A stretch of DNA of 64,000 bases. Source: Nitrospira sp. (GTDB taxonomy: Bacteria; Nitrospirota; Nitrospiria; Nitrospirales; Nitrospiraceae). The stretch spans positions 62,001 to 126,000 of the forward strand of contig JAFEBI010000023.1 in the NCBI GenBank assembly GCA_018242725.1, in the 5' to 3' direction. Numbering within the stretch: position 1 is the stretch's first letter; every line of letters starts with the position of its first letter. Of this stretch, positions 19,066 to 27,673 are shown in pieces. The notes beneath the pieces are model-generated. The model saw only the letters and a list, made by a program, of their open reading frames with translations. It was not told where the DNA came from and ran no database searches. The position numbers were made by a program, and so were the translations under genes.

Positions 19066-21373
19066 CATCACGCCAATTACGCTCTGGTGGAGCGGCACCA
19101 TTCTAGTACTGACAGTGTTGGGGGTTGCATTGTCAGCGCTTATGCCTGGAGACCGCTTGGTTTATGCGAAGCAGAAACAGACAGCCGACGGAATGACTCA
19201 GCGCTCATCGGATCTGCGCCACCATCCAAGCAAGTATGTACGGGGAGAGGTGCTCGTCAAATTCAAGGATGAGGCATCCTCATTAGGAATCAAGTCCATC
19301 AATGTAGATGGTGAGAACCATGAAATTAAAGCGTTCTCCGTGAATAGTAGAGCCATCCACCGATATAAGTTGGATGGGACCTTATCGGTCGATGAAGCCG
19401 TTTCGAAGTACCGAAATAATCCAGCCATTGAGTATGCTGAACCGAACTATCTTTACTGGACAAAAACCATTCCCAGCGACGCCAAATTTGAGACGCTATG
19501 GGGTCTCCATAACACCGGTCAAACCGTCGACGGAACAGCCGGCACACCGGATGCCGACATTGATGCGCCGGAAGCCTGGGACATCAGCACGGGAAGCTCA
19601 AACGTTGTCATCGCCGTTATTGACTCGGGTATCGCCTACGATCATCCGGATCTGGCACCTAATATTTGGACAAACCCTAGAGAGATTGCGGGAGATGGTA
19701 TTGACAATGATGGGAATGGATTAGTCGACGATGTACATGGATGGGATTTTCTCATGAATGATAATGACCCGATGGACCCCATCGATCTCAATCCTGGCGG
19801 TAACCCAGGACATGGTACTCATGTCGCAGGAATCATCGCAGGAGCTGGAAACAACGGAAGCGGAATCACCGGTGTTATGTGGACAGCCAAACTGATGGCG
19901 CTGAAAGCCGGAGGAGTGAACGGATCTCTGTCCACAGCCGCCATTGTCAGTGCGATTCACTATGGCATCGCTAATGGCGCACGCGTGATCAACCTGAGCT
20001 TTACCGCAGCCGAATGTAGTCAGGCCTTGTACGATGCGGTGAGTGCCGCCAATGCAGCCGGCGTGCTTCTTGTCGCCGCAGCAGGAAATGAAGAAACGGA
20101 TAATGACAACGCACCTAGTTTTCCCGCAAACTTTGGTTCCCCCTCAGTATGTGATGGACAACAGAAGGCAGCACTGCCAAACGTAATCGCGGTGGCCGCC
20201 ACAGACGCGAACGACCGATTGATCAGCCTCTCCAATTTCGGATCCACAACAGTCCACGTGGCTGCGCCAGGAGTCAGGATCAACAGCACAAAGCCCACAT
20301 CAAACATTACGAGTGTGCTTCGGCACAACTTCGATTCAAACCCAATCGCACTCGGGTATACGTTCGGAGGAATTAATAACACCTGGGGATTCACTAATTC
20401 CGCATCATTCAGCCCAACAAACAGTCTCACCGACAGTCCAAGCGGCAACTACCTGAATGGCACCGATTCCTTTGCAGCCGGACCAGTGTTCACAACTCAA
20501 GGACGACGGGGATGCCGCCTTGACAGTCGCATTCGCCTGCAAACCGAGCAAGACATTGACGGAGTTCTAACAGAAGTATCACGAGACAGCGGAACTAACT
20601 GGGAGCCAATCCGTACAATCACAGGAAATACCAACGACCAATTTGAGCCGTTTACCCTGGGAGACATCGCGGATGGTATGGCCAATTCTCAGTTTCGATT
20701 TCGATTCGAATCGGATGATCGCCAGGTCTTCGACGGTGTCTATTTAGACGATGTCCGTGTCGCCTGCGTTGCGGGTCAGCCTTCGGAGGCAACGGACTAT
20801 CAGTTTCTGCTTGGCACTTCGATGGCTGCTCCGCATGTCACAGGACTTGCGGGTCTTCTACTCTCGGTTAACTCTAACCTGACCGTATCCGAACTCAGAA
20901 ATGCAATCCTCAACACAGTTGATCGAAAACCGTCCTTGGTTGGAAAGGTTTCGACCGGTGGGCGAATCAATGCCCGAGCCGCGTTGGCCAGCGTCGTGAC
21001 AACATTTTCCGTTACCGTCAACAAATCGGGTGCCGGCGCCGGCACAATTACGTCAAGCGCTGCCGGGATCGCCTGCGGAGCGACATGCACCGGCCAATTT
21101 CTCCAAGGTAGCACCGTAAGTCTTACCGCAGCCCCCAATCCTCAATCTGTCTTCACCGGATGGAGTGGAGATTGTGCAGGAACCGGTTCCTGCTCGCTTA
21201 CCAATAACGCAACTGTCACCGCAACCTTCGACATTGCACCAACCCCTCCGTCTCCTATCGAAAATAGCGGAGGAGGCTGTACTCTTGCCTCTGGTGCAAC
21301 TGGAGACCTGTTGTTACCTACCATACTACTCCTATCTCTGACAGCCTTATTGCGAGGGAGAAAACACCGATGA
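19028..21373 (+). CDS. S8 subtilisin-like peptidase with C-terminal sorting tail, copy 1
   Basis: 781-residue secreted serine peptidase. Order: membrane-crossing signal, prodomain (about 70-142, ending IEYAEPNYLY), catalytic domain with D199 (AVIDSGIAYDHPDL), H262 (GHGTHVAG), oxyanion N354 (AAAGNEE) and S598 (GTSMAAPH). A beta-sandwich insert resembling MAM/immune-inhibitor-A modules (about 424-583) sits between Asn and Ser. After the catalytic domain comes an InlB-like repeat domain (about 663-735, WSGDCAGTGSC). The tail is GGGC, GDLLLP, a hydrophobic stretch and RGRKHR, resembling JDVT-CTERM. ATG 19028 has AGGAG 7 nt upstream, inside the prodomain gene. Its TGA overlaps the next ATG. The prodomain and catalytic core are intact. 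Confidence 0.9.
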   Translation: MQSPTIGTKRKSSITPITLWWSGTILVLTVLGVALSALMPGDRLVYAKQKQTADGMTQRSSDLRHHPSKYVRGEVLVKFKDEASSLGIKSINVDGENHEIKAFSVNSRAIHRYKLDGTLSVDEAVSKYRNNPAIEYAEPNYLYWTKTIPSDAKFETLWGLHNTGQTVDGTAGTPDADIDAPEAWDISTGSSNVVIAVIDSGIAYDHPDLAPNIWTNPREIAGDGIDNDGNGLVDDVHGWDFLMNDNDPMDPIDLNPGGNPGHGTHVAGIIAGAGNNGSGITGVMWTAKLMALKAGGVNGSLSTAAIVSAIHYGIANGARVINLSFTAAECSQALYDAVSAANAAGVLLVAAAGNEETDNDNAPSFPANFGSPSVCDGQQKAALPNVIAVAATDANDRLISLSNFGSTTVHVAAPGVRINSTKPTSNITSVLRHNFDSNPIALGYTFGGINNTWGFTNSASFSPTNSLTDSPSGNYLNGTDSFAAGPVFTTQGRRGCRLDSRIRLQTEQDIDGVLTEVSRDSGTNWEPIRTITGNTNDQFEPFTLGDIADGMANSQFRFRFESDDRQVFDGVYLDDVRVACVAGQPSEATDYQFLLGTSMAAPHVTGLAGLLLSVNSNLTVSELRNAILNTVDRKPSLVGKVSTGGRINARAALASVVTTFSVTVNKSGAGAGTITSSAAGIACGATCTGQFLQGSTVSLTAAPNPQSVFTGWSGDCAGTGSCSLTNNATVTATFDIAPTPPSPIENSGGGCTLASGATGDLLLPTILLLSLTALLRGRKHR

Positions 21374-22018
21374 GGGGGAGTAGGGATACGTCCTCACAAT
21401 GGCAGTTGCACCCCAAACATCTAGCTGAAGCGAAGGCTGTTTCCATTAATGGACTTCCCATGACAAGCCACTCTACACAAATCCTGGCATCACTAGGACT
21501 TCACTACCATCGTTCCTTCCATCGGAATTCTGTATTTCTCTTGGCCCTTGGCCCGACACTATGGATGGCCATGGTAGGATTCGCGGCGTTTCAACCACTA
21601 ACTTGGCATGCCATATGGTCACCGGTTTTTCTATCCGTTGCCCTCTGGCAACCGATGGTCGAAAAACTGTTGTTCCGCAGTATCATCCAAGGGCATTTGA
21701 TGCAAGCCCCTGTGGGGGCGGAAGACATGGGTTGGCCTCTCCATGTCCAATTTCGTGGTGTCTCTGCTGTTCGTATTGGCCCATCTGGTTAGCCATTCCA
21801 TCTCATGGTCTTTGCTCGTGTTTGCTTCTTCTCTCTGTTTCGGCTTCGTACGAGATCGCTTTGGATCCATCTATCCCGCCATTGCGCTCCATGCCTTCTA
21901 TAACACCGGCTACTTCCTTCTCGTCGGCGGAGCCAGCCCTTCCCAGTTCTCGTTAAGGACCTCACTGTATGACTCTCCGAGGATACCCGATCAGATACGC
22001 CGTCCAGGAAATGCGTAG
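21370..22018 (+). pseudogene. broken CPBP intramembrane protease, copy 1
   Basis: This follows S8 copy 1 with an ATGA overlap. Upstream of the break it reads LALGPTLWMAMVGF and VEKLLFRSIIQG; the EExxxR motif has become E-K. The frame then shifts, and the remainder (MSNFVVSLLFVLAHLV, FGFVRDRFGS, ALHAFYN) is read one frame over and keeps the second and third CPBP motifs. Copy 2 has one C fewer in the C run at 21707-21710. Removing one C restores a continuous protein collinear with the intact gene at 42.0 kb. A single-base sequencing error could explain the shift but not the Glu to Lys change, so loss of function is likely. Confidence 0.8.
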
Positions 22019-22145
22019 CCCCCGGATCTATTGGTACGGATATTACCGCTTTATCGAGGAAAGTTCTGGAAGAGGGGAGCAAGTTCACTTCCTAATCGAT
22101 CCCTGCCCTCGTAAGGCTTGCACACAGATCACTCCAAAATGGAAA

Positions 22146-22245
22146 CTTCGTGCTCGGCTTCGGCCAAGCTTTCGTCTCCACGGCAGCCGCTCCAACTAAA
22201 TGGGTCCATCAGAAAGTTGAGCGAGTGACTATTGGGAAAGACTGA
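22146..22245 (+). pseudogene. 3'-end remnant of a PPOX-family gene
   Basis: The last 32 codons of the PPOX gene at 17754-18272 recur here: FVLGFGQAFVS, then KWVHQKVER and a stop, closely matching FVLGFGQAFIS and RWVHQKVDR in the full gene. Similarity ends abruptly on the 5' side at CTTCGT. With no start and no N-terminal three quarters, this is not a gene. It is the scar of a tandem duplication. Confidence 0.85.
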
Positions 22246-22616
22246 CCATCCAGCGGGGCAACGTTCCCTAGTATAGAGAGCTCAGTTCATTCTACCGAAC
22301 AGCTCGACACTGATCGAGTACTTATCCGACACACCATCGAAATTACCGCCACGCGACTCGTACATATCTGAGGGCAGTGCGCTCGCACATGTTCGGTCTT
22401 CCTGAATTCCAGGTCAAACACAATGCCTTCATCCTCTATCAGATCTTATACCTGCCAGTTCTCAACCCCAGTGCTTTCTACTCCAAAGATTGATATATCA
22501 CTTTATGCCAACTATTCCCCTCGGAAGGTGGGTATATGAATGAAGGTCGGTGCTAGTACATGTAACGCCTGGTCGGATGAACCAGCGTGACCAGTCTGCT
22601 GGACACCAAGAAGGCA
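22246..22616 (+). other. intergenic region upstream of S8 module 2
   Basis: 371 nt. It contains a 34-codon open stretch from about 22388 (MFGLPEFQVKH...) that faintly recalls DnaJ-related N-terminal proteins but is too short to call. No promoter, terminator or RNA gene is clear. The spacer is AT-rich like the one before module 1. Confidence 0.35.
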
Positions 22617-23006
22617 ATGTCTTACTTACCCCATCTCTCTCATCGCATAGCACAATTTGTCACAATCACGACGTGTGTGTCGGTTGTGTGGCTTTCCACA
22701 TCCTGCCACGCCACTGATCATCATGTGACACCGTCTCACGCCTCGGATCTCCCTATGCCCCTCCCTCTCCCTCGATTCGCACCAAAGGAAGTGCTGGTCA
22801 AGTTCAAAGACGGAGTTTCATCCGAGCGAATTGCGGCGATCCTGAAAGACAACCAGACCGATGTGATCGCTGAACTCCAGCGGGGACGTCTTTATCACAT
22901 CCGTATTTTGGAAGATCGGTCGGTTGAACTTGCGATCGCTCAGCTCACTTCATATCGAGAGATTGAGTATGCAGAGCCCAATTATCGGTACGAGACGCAG
23001 AAGTAA
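22617..23006 (+). CDS. stand-alone secreted S8 prodomain (inhibitor-like), copy 2
   Basis: 129-residue paralogue of the protein at 18691. It has the same MSYL start, a hydrophobic signal ending WLSTSC, then a His/Pro-rich linker and one prodomain (APKEVLVKFKDGVSSERI to IEYAEPNYRYE). The Shine-Dalgarno AAGG sits very close to the ATG (2 nt), so the in-frame GTG at 22587 is an alternative start. The last 38 nt overlap the S8 gene in the +1 frame, exactly as in copy 1. Preservation of an intact frame in both copies argues that the free prodomain is used. Confidence 0.75.
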   Translation: MSYLPHLSHRIAQFVTITTCVSVVWLSTSCHATDHHVTPSHASDLPMPLPLPRFAPKEVLVKFKDGVSSERIAAILKDNQTDVIAELQRGRLYHIRILEDRSVELAIAQLTSYREIEYAEPNYRYETQK

Positions 23007-25317
23007 CATGACAAGAATTGTGTTCTATGGGATCGGAGCTATCGTCAGCGTTACAACAGTCGTCGTCACATTGTCGGGGCTCATACCCGGTGATCGCTTG
23101 GTCTACGCGAAGCAGAAACAAACATCCGGTGGCAAAACGGCGTTATCAGGGGTCGCGCGTGGGCCTGCGCACTATGTTCCTGGAGAGATACTCGTCAAGT
23201 TCAGAGATGAGGCGTCTTTATCGGGAATCGCCTCGTTGAATGTCGATACGGGAGCTAAAGAACTCAAACCAGTTACGGTGCAGGCTGGAGTAATTCACCA
23301 GTACAAGTTGGACGGTGCTTTATCGGTGGACGAAGCCGTCTTGAAGTACCAAAATAATCCTGCCGTTCAGTACGCCGAGCCCAACTACCTCTACCAGCTG
23401 CAAGCTATTCCCAACGATACGCGGTTCGGAACATTATGGGGCCTCCACAACACCGGTCAAACCGTAGATGGAACGGCAGGGAAAGCGGATGCCGACATTG
23501 ATGCCCCTGAAGCCTGGGAGATCAGCACAGGAAGCCCAAACGTGATTATTGCCGTTATTGACTCGGGTATCGCTTACGATCACCCTGATCTCACACCCAA
23601 TATCTGGACGAACCCGGGAGAGATTGCGGGGGACGGCGTTGATAATGATGGGAATGGATTGGTCGACGATGTGCATGGATGGGATTTCCTCATGAACGAT
23701 CGCGACCCGATGGACCCTGTCGATCTCAATCCTGGAGGTAACCCGGGGCATGGCACCCATGTCGCCGGAACCATCGCGGGAGCAGGAAACAATGGAACTG
23801 GAATCACGGGGGTCATGTGGACAGCCAAACTGATGGCGCTGAAAGCCGGAGGTGTGAATCGATCCCTATCCACCACTGCGCTTGTCAGCGCGATCCACTA
23901 TGCCATTGCCAAAGGTGCGCGTGTCATCAATGCCAGCTTTGCTGGATCTGCGTGTAGCTTGGCCTTCTATGATGCCGTGAGTGCCGCAAATGATGCGGGG
24001 ATCCTGATTATTGCAGCGGCAGGCAACGGTGGAGATGATGGGATCGGCGACGATAACAATAGCACCCCAAGCTTTCCTTCAAATTTTAGCGCTCCCTCGG
24101 TATGTAATGGACAACAAAAAGCCGCACTGACAAACGTGATCGCGGTCGCCGCAACGGACCAAACTGATCAATTGGCGACCTTTTCGAATTTCGGGTCTAC
24201 GACCGTTCAAGTAGCCGCCCCGGGAGTCAGAATCAACAGCACCATCCCCACCTCAAACGTCACGACGGTTCTCCTGCATCACTTTGATTCCAACCCCATC
24301 GAACTCGGGTATGTCTTTGGAGGAACCAGGAGTACCTGGGGTTTCACCGATTCCACATCATCCAGCCAACCAAACAGTCTGACAGACAGTCCGACCGGAA
24401 ACTATCAGAACAATACCGATTCCTTCGCGATGGGACCGGTATTCTCAACCGTGGGACAGCGGGGTTGCCGGTTAGACAGTCGCGTTCGCTACCAAACCGA
24501 GCTTGATATCGACGAAGTTCTTGCAGATGTATCAAAGAACAACGGAACCAGTTGGCAAGTCAGTCAGGGAATTTCTGGAGACAGCAACGGCCGATTTCAT
24601 CCCATTACCTGGGGAGACATCGCAGATGGCTCGGCTGGTTCACAGTTCCGGTTCCGATTTGTATCGGATGAGAGTCTGACCTTCGATGGCGCATATTTGG
24701 ACGACGTCCGCGTCGCCTGCGTGGCAGATGCCCCATCGGGAACGACGGACTACCAGTTTTTTCACGGCACTTCGATGGCCACTCCGCATGTGGCAGGACT
24801 TGCTGGGTTATTACTCTCGGCCAATCCTCATCTCTCGGTCACCGAACTCAGGAGCGCAATCTTGAGTACCGTGGATCGGAACGCGTCCCTGAATGGAAAA
24901 GTGTCGAGCGGCGGACGTATCAATGCCCGCGCCGCGTTGTCCAGCGTGGTGGCTAGTTCCACCATCATCGTCAACAAATCCGGTGCCGGCACCGGTACGG
25001 TGACGTCCGATCCTGCTGGGCTTAACTGTCGAGCAACCTGCAACGGAAAGTTCCCTCTGGGTAGCACAGTCCATCTCTCTGCAGCACCCGATCCAGGATC
25101 GACATTTGCTGGGTGGAGCGGAGATTGCTCAGGAACGGGGCCCTGCTCGATTTCCCCGAATGCAACGGTCACTGCCACCTTCAGCATCGCCCCACCACCC
25201 ACCAATAGTGGCGGCGGAGGCTGCACCGTTGCCCCTGGCACCACTGGAGACATGGTCCTGCCCACCATGTTCCTCATATCTCTAGCTGCCTTGTTGCGGA
25301 AGGCATGCCGTCGATGA
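22969..25317 (+). CDS. S8 subtilisin-like peptidase with C-terminal sorting tail, copy 2
   Basis: 782 residues with the same layout as the first copy: signal, prodomain, catalytic Asp (AVIDSGIAYDHPDL), His (GHGTHVAG), Asn (AAAGNGG), beta-sandwich insert, Ser (GTSMATPH), InlB-like domain (WSGDCSGTGPC), then GGGGC, GDMVLP, a hydrophobic stretch and RKACRR. Start choice is uncertain. ATG 22969 matches copy 1, but that stretch is constrained by the overlapping prodomain gene. ATG 23008, one base after the prodomain stop, would also give a good signal peptide (MTRIVFYGIGAIVSV). The cognate CPBP gene has been cut to a fragment by a deletion starting 3 nt after this stop. Confidence 0.88.
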   Translation: MQSPIIGTRRRSNMTRIVFYGIGAIVSVTTVVVTLSGLIPGDRLVYAKQKQTSGGKTALSGVARGPAHYVPGEILVKFRDEASLSGIASLNVDTGAKELKPVTVQAGVIHQYKLDGALSVDEAVLKYQNNPAVQYAEPNYLYQLQAIPNDTRFGTLWGLHNTGQTVDGTAGKADADIDAPEAWEISTGSPNVIIAVIDSGIAYDHPDLTPNIWTNPGEIAGDGVDNDGNGLVDDVHGWDFLMNDRDPMDPVDLNPGGNPGHGTHVAGTIAGAGNNGTGITGVMWTAKLMALKAGGVNRSLSTTALVSAIHYAIAKGARVINASFAGSACSLAFYDAVSAANDAGILIIAAAGNGGDDGIGDDNNSTPSFPSNFSAPSVCNGQQKAALTNVIAVAATDQTDQLATFSNFGSTTVQVAAPGVRINSTIPTSNVTTVLLHHFDSNPIELGYVFGGTRSTWGFTDSTSSSQPNSLTDSPTGNYQNNTDSFAMGPVFSTVGQRGCRLDSRVRYQTELDIDEVLADVSKNNGTSWQVSQGISGDSNGRFHPITWGDIADGSAGSQFRFRFVSDESLTFDGAYLDDVRVACVADAPSGTTDYQFFHGTSMATPHVAGLAGLLLSANPHLSVTELRSAILSTVDRNASLNGKVSSGGRINARAALSSVVASSTIIVNKSGAGTGTVTSDPAGLNCRATCNGKFPLGSTVHLSAAPDPGSTFAGWSGDCSGTGPCSISPNATVTATFSIAPPPTNSGGGGCTVAPGTTGDMVLPTMFLISLAALLRKACRR

Positions 25318-25673
25318 AATTTGGCATGCCATATGGTCACCAGTTTTTCTATCCGTTGCCTTCTGCCAACCGATGTCAAGAATTGTTGTTCCGCGGTATC
25401 ATCCAAAAGCATTTGATATAAACCCTGTGGGAACGGAAGATATGGTCTGGCCTCTCAATGTCCAACTTCGTCGTGCCTCTAATATTCATGTCGGCGCATC
25501 TCGTCACCACCCATTTCACCCCATGGTCCTTGCTCGTGTTTGCTCCTTCTTTCTGTTTCGGCTTCGTACGAGATCGCTTTGGATCCGTGTATCCCGCCAT
25601 TGCGCTCCATGTCTTCTATAATGCTGGCTACGTTCTCCTCACCGGTGGGGTCACTTCTCTCAACTTTCGCTAA
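25318..25673 (+). pseudogene. truncated CPBP intramembrane protease, copy 2
   Basis: Compared with copy 1, about 227 nt are missing between the S8 stop and the TTGGCATGCC block, removing the start and first membrane segment. What remains reads QELLFRGIIQKHLI, then an in-frame TAA, then SMSNFVVPLIFMSAHLV, FGFVRDRFGS and ALHVFYN. The first motif is Q-E instead of E-E. Missing start, motif damage and an internal stop leave no doubt that it is dead. It is most similar to the copy at 21370. Confidence 0.88.
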
Positions 25674-26205
25674 CGTGCCTGCTCTGACTAAGTCTTGATG
25701 GTGTGACTTCCTTAATACGGCGTATGCGCGGCGTGAGCATCATGAATAAGAAGACTCATGATCGAATAATCAGTCAGCGCTCGAGAGGCGCCCCACCGAT
25801 AGACCATAGATTTCGTTCAATTGCCGAAGAAGTCAACCAAGATGAGGCTTATGTCGTATTCATCGCCCCTGCTGGATCAATCACCAGAAAACGAAGTCAT
25901 TGTCTGCCTGTAGACAACCAGGACTGTACCACTTACTGAAACGGCAAGTGCTGTACGCACAATATTTGAAAGCAAATCCTCTCGTTCTATTCTTTATTGT
26001 TAGGGCGAATGGATCAGAAAAACTCGAACGTTGGCCGGATACGGACTGTGTGCAGGCATCGCTACGCTGCGTGACTCAAGACTCGAATTCCCCAACCACC
26101 TGATTCAAGAGAGTGATGGAGTCTTTGTCGATGTGAATGTTATCTTCATCGGAAACGGCAACACGAGGTATTCACTGCAGGACTTTCTCTCCCTGGAATT
26201 GAATC
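25674..26205 (+). other. region with possible decayed coding sequence
   Basis: 532 nt with no intact gene. Protein-like stretches occur in different plus-strand frames: EEVNQDEAYVVFIAPAGS around 25830-25875, LLKRQVLYAQYLKANPLVLFF around 25932-25990, and GVFVDVNVIFIGNGNTRYSLQDF around 26120-26190. This pattern suggests one gene broken by indels. I do not recognise the family. Confidence 0.35.
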
Positions 26206-26856
26206 ATGCTCAATCACGGCTATGTCATATTATTCTCACTGGCACTCAGTTCGCTTTTCCCTCTCATTAACCCGATCGGCATTGCGTTAATCGTACAAAA
26301 TGAGTTTTCTACGTCGGGGAAGAGTCGCGTCGGTGATTGTTTCATGACCTGCACCTACTCCTTTGTACTGGGACTATTGGCACTGACCTTTGGCCGATCG
26401 TTTTTTTCCTTCATGGGCATCTCGGTGCCGTCTACGCAGATCGCAGGTGGAATTCTGCTTTCCATCATGGGCATTTCCCTTCTCAACTCCAATGCGAAGG
26501 AAAATAAGCACGACGTACCACGCACGCACAGCATGAGCGATCGACTTTTTTATCCGATTGCGTTTCCGCTCACGATGGGGCCTGGCAGCATCTCAGCTCT
26601 TATCTTGTTGAACGCACATGCCCATGCGGATAACATGCACACCTACCTGGTCAACCTCTCGATTATCGCTCTTGCCTTACTTGTGATTATGGTCATCACG
26701 TTTTTTTGCTTTACTTACTCCAGTTTGATTGTCGATCGAATCGGTCAATCGGGAAGCATCGTGATCAATAAATTTATGTCCTTCATTGTGTTCACCATCG
26801 GGGTACAAATGACGATTGCTGGGCTCAAGGCTCAATTCCCCTCCCTCCTACAGTAG
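26206..26856 (+). CDS. MarC-family integral membrane protein
   Basis: 216-residue protein with six hydrophobic segments in the MarC (NAAT) arrangement: FPLINPIGIALI in helix 1, GGILLSIMGISLL, then FPLTMGPGSISALI after a polar loop, and a C-terminal FIVFTIGVQMTIAGL. The conserved NP and GPG turns are present. The MarC name came from a supposed antibiotic-resistance link that was not upheld, and the substrate is unknown. Length matches the family. A dead transposase begins directly after its stop. Confidence 0.88.
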   Translation: MLNHGYVILFSLALSSLFPLINPIGIALIVQNEFSTSGKSRVGDCFMTCTYSFVLGLLALTFGRSFFSFMGISVPSTQIAGGILLSIMGISLLNSNAKENKHDVPRTHSMSDRLFYPIAFPLTMGPGSISALILLNAHAHADNMHTYLVNLSIIALALLVIMVITFFCFTYSSLIVDRIGQSGSIVINKFMSFIVFTIGVQMTIAGLKAQFPSLLQ

Positions 26857-27342
26857 TGGACGGCAGCCGGATGACCGACATCACATACATCCCCACCGCA
26901 GAACGGTAGTTGTATCTGACCGTGCTACTGGATCTGTACTCACGTAGCGTCATCGTTTGAGCAGTGGCCCGCGTATGACCGGGGGCTAAACCAAGCAGGC
27001 ACTCCACATGGCGCTCGCCACTCGTCAACCCAAACGGGAGTCCTGCATCGTTCCGATTGCGGAGGTCAGTATGCTGCAGGGCCACACCAGGAGCTGCTGA
27101 CCACGCATGGCATCACGGCGATGCATAAGTCGCCAAGGCAACTGTTGGTACAACGCGTACGTCGAAAGTTTCTTCGAGACGCTCAAGCGGGAGCTCGTCG
27201 ATCATCGGCTCTATGCTAGCCGAGACGAAGCCAAACGGGACATCTTCGAATACATCAAGGCGTTCTACACTCGGCAGCGCCGACACTCAACCTCGGCTAT
27301 TACACCCCAACCGAGTACGAAGCGAGGACAGTAATCCTATAA
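26857..27342 (+). mobile_element. IS3-type transposase remnant
   Basis: Degenerate orfB integrase. Fragments DITYIPTAE and LYLTVLLDLYSRSVI (first catalytic Asp region) are followed by stops and frameshifts. A clean stretch then reads SRQGNCWYNAYVESFFETLKRELVDHRLY, with the catalytic Glu, and RRHST, after which the frame shifts to LGYYTPTEYEA. The sequence after the stop (TGGTGTCCACCAAATCAGGGG, about 27345-27365) looks like an IS3-family terminal repeat. No left end or orfA is seen, so it cannot move by itself. Confidence 0.85.
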
Positions 27343-27457
27343 TCTGGTGTCCACCAAATCAGGGGAAGGTCACCAGTTCAGGCAGCATAAGCACGGACAT
27401 TGTCCTATAAACCTAAGTCTACAGGGTGAAAGGAGCTACTTTCCCTGGAGATAGACG

Positions 27458-27673
27458 CTATTTGTTCTTACCCCGACAAAGTAATCCCACAGAGCTGCCC
27501 AGCGCAAAACCACCAAAGAAGGTCAGTCCAAGGATGACGCCGAACAGAGAGGGCGACGGGCCCGCTTGACGGCGGATATAGCGGCGAGCCTGGGATCCGA
27601 CGGTGGCTTCCCCACCGATCCAGTTACGAGGATCGTCCTGCTGTGTTTCGCTCAGATGGTTCAAGGACTTCAT
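27458..27673 (-). CDS. small single-span membrane protein
   Basis: 71 residues: a polar N-terminal half (HLSETQQDDPRNWIGG) and one C-terminal hydrophobic, Gly-rich helix (LFGVILGLTFFGGFALGSSVGLL) ending in basic residues. The ATG overlaps the PilZ gene stop as ATGA, so the two are translationally coupled. The family is not recognised. A role with the PilZ protein in c-di-GMP signalling is possible from context only. Confidence 0.6.
   Translation of the reverse strand: MKSLNHLSETQQDDPRNWIGGEATVGSQARRYIRRQAGPSPSLFGVILGLTFFGGFALGSSVGLLCRGKNK

Larger units (their letters stand above)
18172..25673 (+). repeat. tandem duplication of the PPOX-tail/prodomain/S8/CPBP module
   Basis: Two diverged direct copies of about 3.5-3.9 kb: 18172-22018 and 22146-25673. 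Each runs PPOX 3' end, prodomain gene, S8 gene, CPBP gene, with the same 38-nt +1-frame overlap between prodomain and peptidase. The coding parts are clearly similar at nucleotide level, while the upstream spacers are not. The presence of the PPOX tail before copy 2 fixes the duplication end inside the PPOX gene. Confidence 0.8.

Noticed and set aside
21969-22199. 76-codon frame spanning the end of CPBP copy 1 and the PPOX remnant
   Set aside because: It is out of frame with both remnants and has no independent support.
27107-27334. 75-codon frame that looks like an intact small gene with transposase similarity
   Set aside because: It is the middle of a frameshifted IS3-type orfB; fragments of the same protein lie on both sides in other frames.
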